Positions 17,701 to 26,000 of a stretch of 64,000 bases of DNA are shown piece after piece; the stretch's first letter is position 1, and each line of letters opens with the position of its first letter. A program made the position numbers and the translations under genes. This stretch comes from Planctomycetota bacterium (GTDB lineage: Bacteria; Planctomycetota; Planctomycetia; Pirellulales; PLA5). The notes beneath the pieces are model-generated. The model saw only the letters and a program-made list of their open reading frames with translations, had not been told where the DNA came from and did no database searches. Location: assembly GCA_003576845.1 (NCBI GenBank), contig QEVJ01000036.1, positions 32,746-96,745 of the forward strand, in the 5' to 3' direction.

Positions 17701-18251
17701 GGTTCTTGGAAAGCTTTCCCGAGACGAGCGGATATCGGCTGTTGCTCGTGGATGCGCCGGCGGAGATTGCCGACGACGTGAGCACGGCGCTGGAAAGCGT
17801 GCTGGGCGATTATGGAGTCGACGTCGAGCCGTGCGAGGAACGGCTGCGCGGGTTCATGGCCGTGCAGAACACGTATCTGTCGACGTTTCAGAGCTTGGGC
17901 GGGCTGGGGCTGCTGCTCGGGACGTTCGGGCTGGCGGCCGTGCAGATGCGGAACGTGTTGGAGCGGCGCTCGGAGCTCGCGCTGCTGCAGGCGGTCGGAT
18001 TTCGGCGGCGGACGCTGGCACAGATGGTGCTCGTCGAAAACGCCGCGCTGCTCGTGGCCGGTTTGGGAACGGGCGTCGTCGCGGCGGTTGTGGCCGTGTT
18101 GCCGCATTTCTTTGCGGGCGGGGCGGGCGTGCCGTGGGGAACGCTCTCGGCGATGCTGGGGGCGATTTTCGTCGTCGGATTGCTCGCGGGGATGTCGGCG
18201 GTGCGGGCAACGCTGCGGACGCCGGTTTTGGCGGCGCTGCGGGGAGAGTGA
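14736..18251 (+). CDS. Giant FtsX/MacB-like ABC permease
   Basis: The 1171-residue product follows the fused-permease plan: an N-terminal membrane segment (residues about 15-35), a long extracytoplasmic domain, three membrane segments near 565-680, two more helices around 725-765, another large extracytoplasmic domain, and three final membrane segments (about 1050-1170). This is two FtsX-like units in one chain, as in LolC/E- or YbbP-type exporters of lipids, lipoproteins or hydrophobic substrates. It pairs with the ATPase just upstream. A short G/C-skewed repeat (15738-15770) is inserted in frame near residue 334 and adds an ARGAGRGARE segment. Confidence 0.88.
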   Translation: MTFAQLILAGLWQHRRLNVAVALGVAAAAAVLCGALVVGDSMRGSLRDIVLERLGRIDRVLVVDRFFRAELADDLAREAMLAEQEASALAVLLLSGSVEHAETHRRASGVNVLGCDERFWQLGDRAGETRLRPTRMPGDGEVVINATLAAELGIGEELDGGASAIAPPRPEVLLRLPRQQNVPADSPLGRKTETVDTVRLKVIEVIPTEGLGRFSLQASQQDPRTAFVSPGTLQAALGKPGMANAILVAAKNETAHVDVADEALKRSLKLDADLGLTLKRVEHQYDGETVHEYFDLTSDRMMLPPEVEQAAMAAWREYKPQPALAYLANWISADGARGAGRGARETARIPYSVVAAVDSAAAIGPLDGDVDGKVLEPLAHDEIVLNSWAFEDFKKQGVDVRPGDTITLEYFEPESTHGEVRERDVKFKLRAIAPLAKRGERPLRTNDPDLTPEVPGVTDKESIRNWDAPFPYDSDRVRSQDDRYWRDFRTTPKAFVSLAAGRKLWSSRFGNATSIRVATRDAGGKEIALEALRDGLLRELDPAALGFAFRPVKEQGLAAAQGTTSFAGLFLGFSMFLIAAAMMLVVILFRLGVEQRASEVGVLLAVGWSAGRVRRLLLAEGLVVAAVGAVLGTALGVGFAALMLWALTTVWVEAIAAPFLKLHYTPTSLIVGYASGVVLAALGIALSLRTLGKLPVRGLLAGRVALERPRARRRRWAQIAAAGMIVAAAALGAAAIGLSGEAQAGAFFGSGALVLAAGLVFVWQRLNADAGGSLIAAGAAAVPKLAVRNTARSPGRSTLTIGLVAAASFLIVAISAFRLDPSLDGAGGFRLYAESDQPLYYTPATPQGRDELAFSPEQSDLLAKTTGIALRVQRGDDASCLNLYQAERPRVVGVPPALVRRGGFLWGGSLATTDAHLENPWLLLDEASAGESDAVPVVLDANTATYSLKIGLGDTLALDDGRGGTIDCRVVALLKNSIFQGDVLMAERRFLESFPETSGYRLLLVDAPAEIADDVSTALESVLGDYGVDVEPCEERLRGFMAVQNTYLSTFQSLGGLGLLLGTFGLAAVQMRNVLERRSELALLQAVGFRRRTLAQMVLVENAALLVAGLGTGVVAAVVAVLPHFFAGGAGVPWGTLSAMLGAIFVVGLLAGMSAVRATLRTPVLAALRGE
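15738..15770. repeat. In-frame low-complexity repeat in the permease gene
   Basis: A block of GGGGCGCGGGGTGCGGGGCG plus continuation that encodes Gly/Ala/Arg residues inside an extracytoplasmic domain. It matches the intergenic blocks in composition. Confidence 0.7.
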
Positions 18252-18271
18252 GGGGCGCGGGGCGCGGGGAA
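18252..18271. repeat. Low-complexity GC repeat after the permease
   Basis: A short AGGGGCGCGGGGCGCGGGG run lies between the convergent permease and DUF454 genes. Confidence 0.6.
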
Positions 18272-18274
18272 GAG

Positions 18275-18727
18275 TCAATGGCGAATCGTCGGCAGCATTA
18301 GGATTACCGCGATTCCTACGGCGGCGCAGAGGGCGATGAGTGTGGCGGCGAGCGGGGAGAGGCCGCCGAAGTAGATCGACGCGGCGACGAGGGCGGCGAC
18401 GAGGACGATCGCCCGGACTTTGATGTGCGGGCGGACGCCGCGGTGTTCTTTCCAATCGGCGAGCAGGCCGCCGACGAACCGCGAGCGCAACATGCGTTCG
18501 TGCATGGCGGGCCAGGATCGCAGCAGCAGGGCGCTCGTGACGAGGAGGAACGGCGTGGTCGGCAAGCCGGGCAGCACCACGCCGAGCATACCCAAAGCAA
18601 AACACACCGCGGCGAGAAACAGGTAGATCGCGCGGCGGAGCGGCGAAATCGGCGCGAGACGAAACTCGTCCACCGGGTCGAGCGGCGGACGGGTGCTGCG
18701 GCGTTGTCGTTCGACCGTTCTCATCAT
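18275..18727 (-). CDS. DUF454 (YbaN-like) membrane protein
   Basis: The 150-residue protein has the DUF454 pattern: LGMLGVVLPGLPTTPFLL near residue 42, preceded by a membrane segment, followed by a polar HERMLRSRFVGGLL and a basic loop HRGVRPHIKVRA, then two more membrane helices. The family function is unknown. The first ATG (18727) is the last three bases of a type 1 hairpin repeat, and a second ATG follows at once (18724), so translation may start at either. Confidence 0.85.
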   Translation of the reverse strand: MMRTVERQRRSTRPPLDPVDEFRLAPISPLRRAIYLFLAAVCFALGMLGVVLPGLPTTPFLLVTSALLLRSWPAMHERMLRSRFVGGLLADWKEHRGVRPHIKVRAIVLVAALVAASIYFGGLSPLAATLIALCAAVGIAVILMLPTIRH

Positions 18728-18757
18728 TTAGCCCCCGGTAAATACACCGGGGGCAAT
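18725..18757 (-). repeat. Dispersed hairpin repeat type 1 (copy 3, inverted)
   Basis: The same 33-bp unit, on the minus strand. Its terminal TAAATG supplies the first ATG of the DUF454 gene. Confidence 0.9.
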
Positions 18758-18865
18758 CCGCTCGATATTGAACAGAGGCCCAAGTCCATCGAGAAATCAT
18801 AGCGAACGCGGCAAGCCCCGCCGCGAGAAACGATGGTTGGCCCGCCGCTATTTCGCATACAACCG

Positions 18866-19645
18866 CTACGACAGCAGCCCCTTGAAGTCGTCGAACTCGC
18901 GGCGGAGCGTGCGGGTTTCGTCGCGGAGCTCTTCGAGTTCGCGGCGGAGGGCTTTGATCTCTTCGCGAAGGGCGGCGGTTTCGGCGGCGGGAGGCGACGC
19001 AGAGAAAGGGGCGTGGGGCGCGGGACGCGGGGCGCTCGGCGCGGCCGCAGATTCGTCCGCGATACTCGCCCCGGCGTCGAAATTGCGAAACTCGGACTTG
19101 AGCCTCTCCATTTCGCTGTGCGTGTAGAGCGCGTGGGTCACGACTTGCCCGCGGCCTTCGGACGTGAGCGAAACGACGAGGCCCTTGGACGCGAGCGTCG
19201 CGAGGATCGGCTTGAGGGCGGCGACGTCGGCGATCGGCTCCATGCGGGCGGCGCGGCCGCGGAGCTCGCCGATCGTCTGCGCGCCGCGGAGGAGTAGCTC
19301 GGCCATCACGGCGAGTTCCGTTTTGTCGACGCCCATCCACTTGTACAAGTAGTGGCGATACTTGGCGACGCGGCCGTCGCCTTGCACTTCGCCGACCGCG
19401 CCCAGCTCGCGGAGCCGATCGAGCGAGTCCTGAACCTGCTCCGGCGAGAGGCTCATCTCGGGATCGCGGTTGTTCTTCTGGTTCGAGCCGGTGCAGACGG
19501 CGTTGACCGTCATCGGGTAGGCGGTCGGAACCGTCTTGGCTTTTTCGACCAGCACCCCGACGACGCGGCGGTCGATGGCCGAGAGCGGACGCCAGGCGGG
19601 AGTTTCGGTGGAGGCGGGCGCGGGATGGGTGGAGGTGCTGTCCAT
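18866..19645 (-). CDS. YceH family protein (DUF480), winged helix with coiled coil
   Basis: The 259-residue protein matches YceH: the N-terminus has RRVVGVLVEKAKTVPTAYP and then TGSNQKNNRDPEM, and two winged-helix units follow (ELLLRGAQTIGELRGRA is the second). Downstream is a Pro/Ala linker produced by a low-complexity repeat (19008-19039), then a strong coiled coil (ETAALREEIKALRRELEELR) absent from the standard family. YceH function is poorly known. The ATG at 19645 starts a polar, Pro/Thr-rich leader before the domain. Confidence 0.87.
   Translation of the reverse strand: MDSTSTHPAPASTETPAWRPLSAIDRRVVGVLVEKAKTVPTAYPMTVNAVCTGSNQKNNRDPEMSLSPEQVQDSLDRLRELGAVGEVQGDGRVAKYRHYLYKWMGVDKTELAVMAELLLRGAQTIGELRGRAARMEPIADVAALKPILATLASKGLVVSLTSEGRGQVVTHALYTHSEMERLKSEFRNFDAGASIADESAAAPSAPRPAPHAPFSASPPAAETAALREEIKALRRELEELRDETRTLRREFDDFKGLLS
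19008..19039. repeat. In-frame low-complexity repeat in the YceH-like gene
   Basis: GGGGCGTGGGGCGCGGGACG plus continuation encodes the linker SAPRPAPHAPF in the antisense reading direction. It belongs to the same repeat group as at 25951. Confidence 0.7.
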
Positions 19646-19802
19646 GCGGGATTGAGGATCGAGGATCGAGGGTTGAGGATTGAGGGGAGGATGCTGGCTC
19701 GCGCACGTGGTAACGGCCTGGTGCGGGGGAAACCTGCGGTCGGGCGGATGGCACGGTCGGGAGATCGTGCCATAACAGCGCGGAGTTGCCGACGAGACCC
19801 GA

Positions 19803-21153
19803 TTATCGCCGAATTGCGGGGCGGGCCAAGCCTGGAGTTCGGTACCGGCCGAGAAGGGTGATTGCCAGCGCCGCCGTGAAGAGTGTGGCGAGGGATGCCG
19901 GTTCGGGGACGGGTGCGGCGGTGGTTGGCGAGGCGGTGGAGAGTTCGCGCCGGAGCGTCATCAGGTCGAGGAGTCCGATTTGGCCGTCGCCGTCGAGGTC
20001 GCCTTGGGCGAAGCCGCCGGTCGCGTGCCAGTTGGCGACGAGCGTGGCGAGATCGGCGCGGGTGACCGTGCCGTCGAAGTTGACGTCGCCTTGGCGAAGC
20101 ACGGTGAGCGTGACGTCGTTGGCCACGGCGCCGGCATCGAGATTCGCCTGGTAGTCGATCCGGACCGGCAGGTGCGCGGCGCCCCAATCGGCGATAAAGA
20201 CGGTTCCTTGCGGCTTGCCGACGAACGTCGAGGCGTGCGGCGCGTTGCCGCTGACTTCGAGCAGCGCGACCGACTGGCCGATCGTCGGGACGAAGTCGCC
20301 GGCAAAGCCCACGGACAGTTCGCCGGCGAGATTGGCCGATACCGCTTGAATTGCCGGGAGAGGATTTGCGGCGAACTGGCGGTGGAGGCTGCCGCTGGCG
20401 GTGACGCTGAACGTGCCTTCGACGTCGGCGATGGAGTTGCGTGGACCGAACGTCATCGTTCCTTCGCCCGCGACGCCGCCGACGGTCAGATTGCCCGCGA
20501 CGAACAGCCGTCCGCCGTCGACGGTGAGCGTGCCTGTGCCGAACGGTCCGCCGACGGTGAGGTTGCGGCCGACGTGGGTTTCGCCGCCGGTCAGCGACGC
20601 GATGCCTTGGCCGCCGTCGCCGACGATCAAGTCGCGGCCGATGTTGAGCGTGCTGCGGCTGCGGAGTTCGCCGATGCCGCTGACGGCGAGACTCAGATCG
20701 CTGACCGGCGAGAGGATTTGGAGGCTCCCGCCGAGGATGTCGCCGGCCGATGGAGACGAGTCCGCCGTCGACGCGGAGCGTGCCCTGGCCGTTGAGTCCG
20801 ATGGCGTCGGAGCTAAGCGTGGTCGTGGTGACGAGCGAGCCGAACGTGCGGACTTCGAGCGTGCCGACGCCGCCTTCGCCGAGATTGAACGTCGAGATGG
20901 GCGGGACGAAGGAGTCGATGATGACCGTGCCGCCGCTATGGGCGGCGGTGCCGATTTGAACGCGGTCGCCGGGATCGTTGACGCCGGGGACGCCGTTGGG
21001 GGTCCACTTCGAAGCGTCGGTCCAGTTGCCGGTGGCCGACGAGTTCCATTCGAACTGGAGCGGCTCAGCGCGAGCCCAAGGCGCGGGCGCGAGACATCCC
21101 GCGGCGAGCAAAAAAGCGCGAGACCAAACGGACAAGCGGCGCAATGCCCCCAT
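19803..21153 (-). pseudogene. Dockerin/PEP-CTERM surface protein, frameshifted
   Basis: Two overlapping frames make one protein. The first frame, from the ATG at 21153, gives a signal peptide (LLAAGCLAPAPWARA) and a beta-helical region with NWTDASKWTPNG and GTLEVRTFGSLV. After LRVDGGLVSI, near 20745-20752, the sense moves to the other frame (AGDILGGSLQILSP), with more beta-helix repeats (GRNLTVGG, VAGNLTVGG), a dockerin-like EF-hand pair (GDVNFDGTVTRADL, GDLDGDGQIGLLDLM) and a PEP-CTERM anchor (VPEPASLATLF). A one- or two-base indel would restore one frame. This is either a sequencing error or a recent inactivation. Intact, it would be a secreted, surface-anchored protein. Confidence 0.75.
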
Positions 21154-21287
21154 TGCGGTGCTCCCTTGCGTCGGTGCGAAACGGTGCTGCGAAACTCAAA
21201 GACGACAGGCCAGTTCGCAGCATAGTCCCGCGGCAAGCGGATCGCAAGGAAATCTTCGGAATTCGCAGACGGACGGTTCCCCGCCGG

Positions 21288-21983
21288 TCACTTTGGCGAT
21301 GAATCGCGATTTCCTTCGAGAAGCCGCTCGCTGACGATCCAGTCGTGCGGCTTGGCGGCGGAACGTTCGACCAATACGCGCACGACGGCGCGCGCGGATT
21401 CGCGCGTATCGCCGCCGACGTAGACGTGAACGGCGAAGCCGTCGAGATCGCGCAGCGCTTCGTGCCACGCGACGTGGACGCGGGCGACCTCGGTTCCGTG
21501 CAACGCTCGCAGGCGTTCGACGACAGGATCGCGCGCGAACTCGGCGAGGCGGTCGCGGGCTGTGGCGTCGTCGCGATAGCCGTCGGCTAGCGGGCGATCG
21601 GGCGCGAACCGCTGGTTTGGCGGGAGCGTCATTTGATGGGCGGCGCGGATGTCTCCCGAGAGCAGGCGTTCGACGAACGACGCGGCGAAGCGTTCGGCGG
21701 TGCGGCGCAATTGCCAGTACCGCGCGAGCGCGTAGGACGGCCCGGCCGCGAGCGAAAACAGCGCGAAGAGCAATCCGGCGCGAGCGAGGGCGAATCCCGC
21801 GAGCGACGGATCGCGGCGGATGCGGAGCATCGCGGCGGCGCAGACCGCGACGGCGACCGCCGGGATCGCGACGGCAACCGGTGGAGCGACGAACACGATG
21901 AGCGACGCCACACCGAGGGCCAGGCCCGTCACGGCGAGGCGGCTGACCGGGCGGTATTCGGGCGTGGAATCGGTGTCGTTCAA
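21288..21983 (-). CDS. DUF4190-like membrane protein
   Basis: A 231-residue protein with two to three membrane segments in the first 95 residues (SRLAVTGLALGVASLIVFV, then a second helix ending in MLRIRR, then FALARAGLLFALFSLA). This arrangement resembles DUF4190. The C-terminal part is a soluble, extracytoplasmic alpha/beta domain (residues about 100-225). The first repeat-like motif around LARAG separates the helices. The function is unknown. The ATG at 21983 starts MNDTDSTPEYRPVSR. Confidence 0.65.
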   Translation of the reverse strand: MNDTDSTPEYRPVSRLAVTGLALGVASLIVFVAPPVAVAIPAVAVAVCAAAMLRIRRDPSLAGFALARAGLLFALFSLAAGPSYALARYWQLRRTAERFAASFVERLLSGDIRAAHQMTLPPNQRFAPDRPLADGYRDDATARDRLAEFARDPVVERLRALHGTEVARVHVAWHEALRDLDGFAVHVYVGGDTRESARAVVRVLVERSAAKPHDWIVSERLLEGNRDSSPK

Positions 21984-22181
21984 TGCCGCCGTCGCGCTTT
22001 GCGAATCGCCTCGACAGGAAAACCGAGCGCCGCGCCGTTACGAAACACCGCGGGAGGCGATCGCTTGCCGCGTTTGCCCCGCGATGGACAAGCGCGGGCC
22101 GAGAGATTCGCCACCGGCGATTTTATGCGAGCAGAGTCGACAACGCGAACGGCGATACCGTTTGCTATGTCACAGAAGCGT

Positions 22182-22622
22182 TTAGTATTGCACCGAGGTC
22201 CAGCCGGGATGGAAGACGACGGCGGGGCCGCCGACGCCCGACCATTCGTAGGGATACGACGAATTGCCGGTCCACATCGGCGAGTAGGTGTCGTACCACG
22301 GGTTCGGCGAGGCGATGGGCCGCGAGTTCGAGTAGCCGAACCAGTTGCGCGATTCGATGCGCCGCTGGCGCTGGATGGCGCGGTATTCGGCGTTGCGGCG
22401 GACCGCTTCCTTCGGGTCGAGATAGCGCTTGCGTTCTTGCTCGTAGAGCCACGTCTGGACCGACGGGGCAGGCGTGCCGAGCGACGGCTCGATATCGCGG
22501 CGGAGTGTGTTGCGGACCGGCGGAGTCGGTTCCGGTGGGGTCGTGCCCTCGTCTTGAGCGTGGGCAACCGCGGCGGTCGCCAGCAAGGAAGCGAACGTGA
22601 ACAGCAGCGTGTAGCGGGTCAT
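22182..22622 (-). CDS. Secreted hypothetical protein
   Basis: A 146-residue protein with a clear signal peptide (YTLLFTFASLLATAAVAHAQ). The mature part is rich in Tyr, Trp, Pro and Arg with no recognised domain; it has a helical KRYLDPKEAVRRNAEYRAIQ stretch. It is probably a periplasmic or envelope protein. I do not recognise a family. Confidence 0.65.
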   Translation of the reverse strand: MTRYTLLFTFASLLATAAVAHAQDEGTTPPEPTPPVRNTLRRDIEPSLGTPAPSVQTWLYEQERKRYLDPKEAVRRNAEYRAIQRQRRIESRNWFGYSNSRPIASPNPWYDTYSPMWTGNSSYPYEWSGVGGPAVVFHPGWTSVQY

Positions 22623-23057
22623 GGACTCGGCTCCCTGGCGGGCGTGGAGGTGATGGAACGGAGTGCTCGGTGTCGCGACGCGGCGTGCGATCGGATCAAA
22701 CTCGCGGATGTCAGGCCGGCGCGGAATCACTTTATTGTCGTGGTGCGTCCTGCGCCGCTTGGCCTGACCTACTCGGATTCGATTCGGGGCAATGCCAGCA
22801 CTGCCGGCGGCGCGGCGACGGGCGCGCATCCGCTAACATCGGAATCGGTTGTCAAAGCGGTCGGAGTTTAACGGCAGTGGACGCCGGCATCGCGACGTTC
22901 CGTCCACCGCAAAGCCGCGAAGAAGCAAACGGGGAAGCGAGAGAAGGTGGGAAAGGCGACGTCGACGGTTTTCGGCCGAACGCTGCGTTGGCGGCGGCTG
23001 CGCTATTCCACGCGTCGGCGGCCGTGCGCGGCGTTGCATCCACGCGCGTGATTCGCG
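22623..23057. other. Intergenic region, 435 bp
   Basis: It contains a type 2 hairpin repeat at 22710. Otherwise I see no supported gene; overlapping open frames have no motifs. Confidence 0.5.
22710..22772. repeat. Dispersed hairpin repeat type 2 (copy 1)
   Basis: Left half GTCAGGCCGGCGCG, variable middle, right half TGCGCCGCTTGGCCTGAC then CTAC. The ends are imperfect inverted repeats. Copies with the same ends occur at 49661 and 50999. Confidence 0.85.
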
Positions 23058-26000
23058 CTACTTTGCCTGGAGCGTGACGTTGTCGATGCCGACGGTTTCG
23101 CGGGCGCTGGCGAACGCTTCGACGGTTAGGACGATGCTCGTGACGTTCGAGAGAACGGCTTGGAACGTAGCGGGGTCGGTTTCGAACGCTTCGTGCGTGA
23201 GGCGGCCGGAGAAGCGGAGCCAGTCTTGGGTTGGGACTTTTTCCGTGGGATGGAAGAGGTCTTGCTTGAGCGTCGTCTTGCCGTCGCTGATGCTGAGCGT
23301 GCCGAAGACGGGATGAGGCTGGCCGCCGGATTTGTCGCTGGGATTCACGTCGATGGTTTTGGCGTCGAACCAGGCCATACCTTGGTCGAAGTGAGACAGG
23401 TCGCCGTGGAAGTTGAGCGGGGCGACGAGCTGCATGTCGCTGCCGGCGGCGTCGCGGAGAACGAGACAGCCGCCGCCGTTTCCGCCTGTTGGTTGATGCT
23501 CGGGGCGCGTGTTCGTGCCGTTGCCGGCGACGGTCCATTCTTCGACTCCCGCGTCGAACGTGCTCGCGAGCGTGCGGCGATTGTCCGAGCGCGGGACGCC
23601 GGCTTCGAGATACGCGAACAGGTCGCGGATTTCGGCTTCGCTGAGCGGGTCGAGGACTTTTTCGGGCATGAGCGACTGGTCGGCGGCCTTGAGTTCGTCG
23701 ATTTCGTCGGCGGCGATGCGGTGCTGAACATTCTTAGCGTCGACGAGCGTGAGGCCGGCGTCGGTGCGTTCGATGACGACGCCGGTGAGCAACTGCCCGT
23801 CGACGGTACGGATGGTACTGGCGGCATATTCCTGGCGGAGGCCGAGATTCGGGTCGACGACGTTGGCGAGCATGAACGCGCGGTTGCCGCGATCGGCGGT
23901 GGTGAGGTCGGGACCGATCTTGTTGCCTTCGCCGTGGAGCGTGTGACAGATGCCGCAGTGCTTGGTATAGACCGCTTTGCCGTGAGTCGCGTCGCCTGTT
24001 TTGCCCGCAAGAAGTCTAGCGACGCGGTTGATTTGCTCCCGCTTTTCCGCGGAAGTTTGGGCGGAGAACCTGCCGACGTGCTTTTCGAGCGCGGCGGCGA
24101 GGGCCGGGTCGTTGTGCTGCTGGATGGCGTGGGCGAGATCGGTGGTGATTTCGGCGGCAGCGATCTTTTTGGCGGCGACGGCGTCGAGCAACATGGCGGC
24201 GGACGATTTGCGCGCGACGAGCATGGAGAGGACGCGGGACTTAAGGGCGGGCTTCAACGAGCCGGCCCCGGCTAGCAGTCGTGAAGCGATGTCGTCGTCA
24301 GCAATCCGCGACAGCGCGCCGAGCGCGGCCAATTGCACGGCGTCGGCGTTGCTATTGGCGACGATTCTTCGTAGTGCGTCGGCATCGTTCTTTTGCAGGA
24401 TCGAGGCGACCGCATCGAGCATTGCGACTCGCTCGCTCGCCGGACGTTGGTCGTCGGCAGCGATGCGGAGCGCTTCGGCTGCGGCGCGCGTGTTACCGAG
24501 CTTCAAGGAGACGCGCACCAGCAAGGGACTCGGCGGGCCGGCGTCCCAAAGCGCTTCGAGCTGATCCTTGAACTCGTTTGGGACTTTCTTGTTACTGACG
24601 ATGCCTTGTTCGAAGCCGCGGAGCACCAATTCGCGGTCTTCTTGCGTGGGCGCGAAGGCGAGCAATCCGCCCGCGAGATTGAAGTCGTCCTCCATCGTCG
24701 CAAAACGGCGGGCGACGCGCTCTGTCAAATGCTTGCGGACCAAGGGATGCGCCCAGAAGTCAGCGTCGGCTGGAATCCACAAGGGACACGAGCACTTGAG
24801 ATTCCCGATGCCGAATGTGGCGAGTTCCCGTGATTCGACAGCCCACCAGAGCAACATCGGAATGTGCGGGTCGTCAGCGTCTTCGACTCGTTCCGCCAGA
24901 TTCATCAATAGGACGAGCGACGCCGTCGCGCTGGGCAACCGGCGAAGCGTCGAGGCCAATTGGCTGCGAACTCGCGGACTCATTTCTCCCTTTGCAAGGT
25001 CGCTTAACGCGGAACGAACGCCCGACAATGGTTCCGACCACTCGTCGCAATCGTCGCCGATCCGCCGCACCGTCCACGCGCGTACTTCGGGATTCTCGTG
25101 TTTGAGCAGGCGTAAGACGTCTTCATTCTTCGTGCGTTCGATGCGGTTTCGCGCCCACAGCGCTTCGAGAGCGCGAGGATGTTCGGGCCTTCGTGCAAGC
25201 TTCTCGTCGAGAACGGGCAAGGCGTCCTTGTCCGCACGTTCGCCCAACAGTCGCACGGCTTCGCGGCGGTACCAGGCGTTGGGATGTTCGAGCAGCTTGA
25301 CCAGTTCGGCCGACGATTTCTTGGCGAGGTCGAACCTTTCCGCCCGCGGTGTGCCTTTTTTGGCGAGGCGATAGATGCGGCCGTTTGTTTTGTTCCAGGT
25401 GTCTTCCGGGATGACGTGGTTCGCTCGCACGTCGGTCCAGTCGGCGATGTAGACGCTGCCATCGGGGGCGAGGGCCAGATCGACCGGGCGGAATTCCGGA
25501 TCGTCCGTGGTGACGAGCGCGCCGCCGAAGTCGCTCTTGTACGTGCTGCGATCCGGGATCAGCTTGTGCCAGTAAATCGCGCGGTGCAGCAGGGCACACG
25601 TGATGTACTGGTTCTCGATCTCCGGGCCGAACGCGCCGCCTTGATAGACGATGCCGCCGCACATGACGTGCTCGCCTTGGCTGATCTTCGCGGGGCTGGC
25701 ATACGGCATGTGCTCGAAGTAACCGTAGGCGTGCGGGTTCGAGAGCGGGCCGTGTTTGGCGAAGCCTTTGACGTAGTACCCGCCTTGGACCATGTGTAGC
25801 CCGCAGGCGCCGCCGAAATTGGTACCGGCGATGATCTCGCCGTGGCGGTCGAAGTCGACGCCCCAGGTGTTGCCGCCGCCCTCGGCAAAAACTTCGAAGC
25901 GCCCGGTGGGCGGATGATAGCGCCAGATGCATTGGTTGAATTCGAGGAAACGGGGCGCGGGGCGCGGGGTGCGGGGCGCGGGAGAATTCGGGATTCGGGA

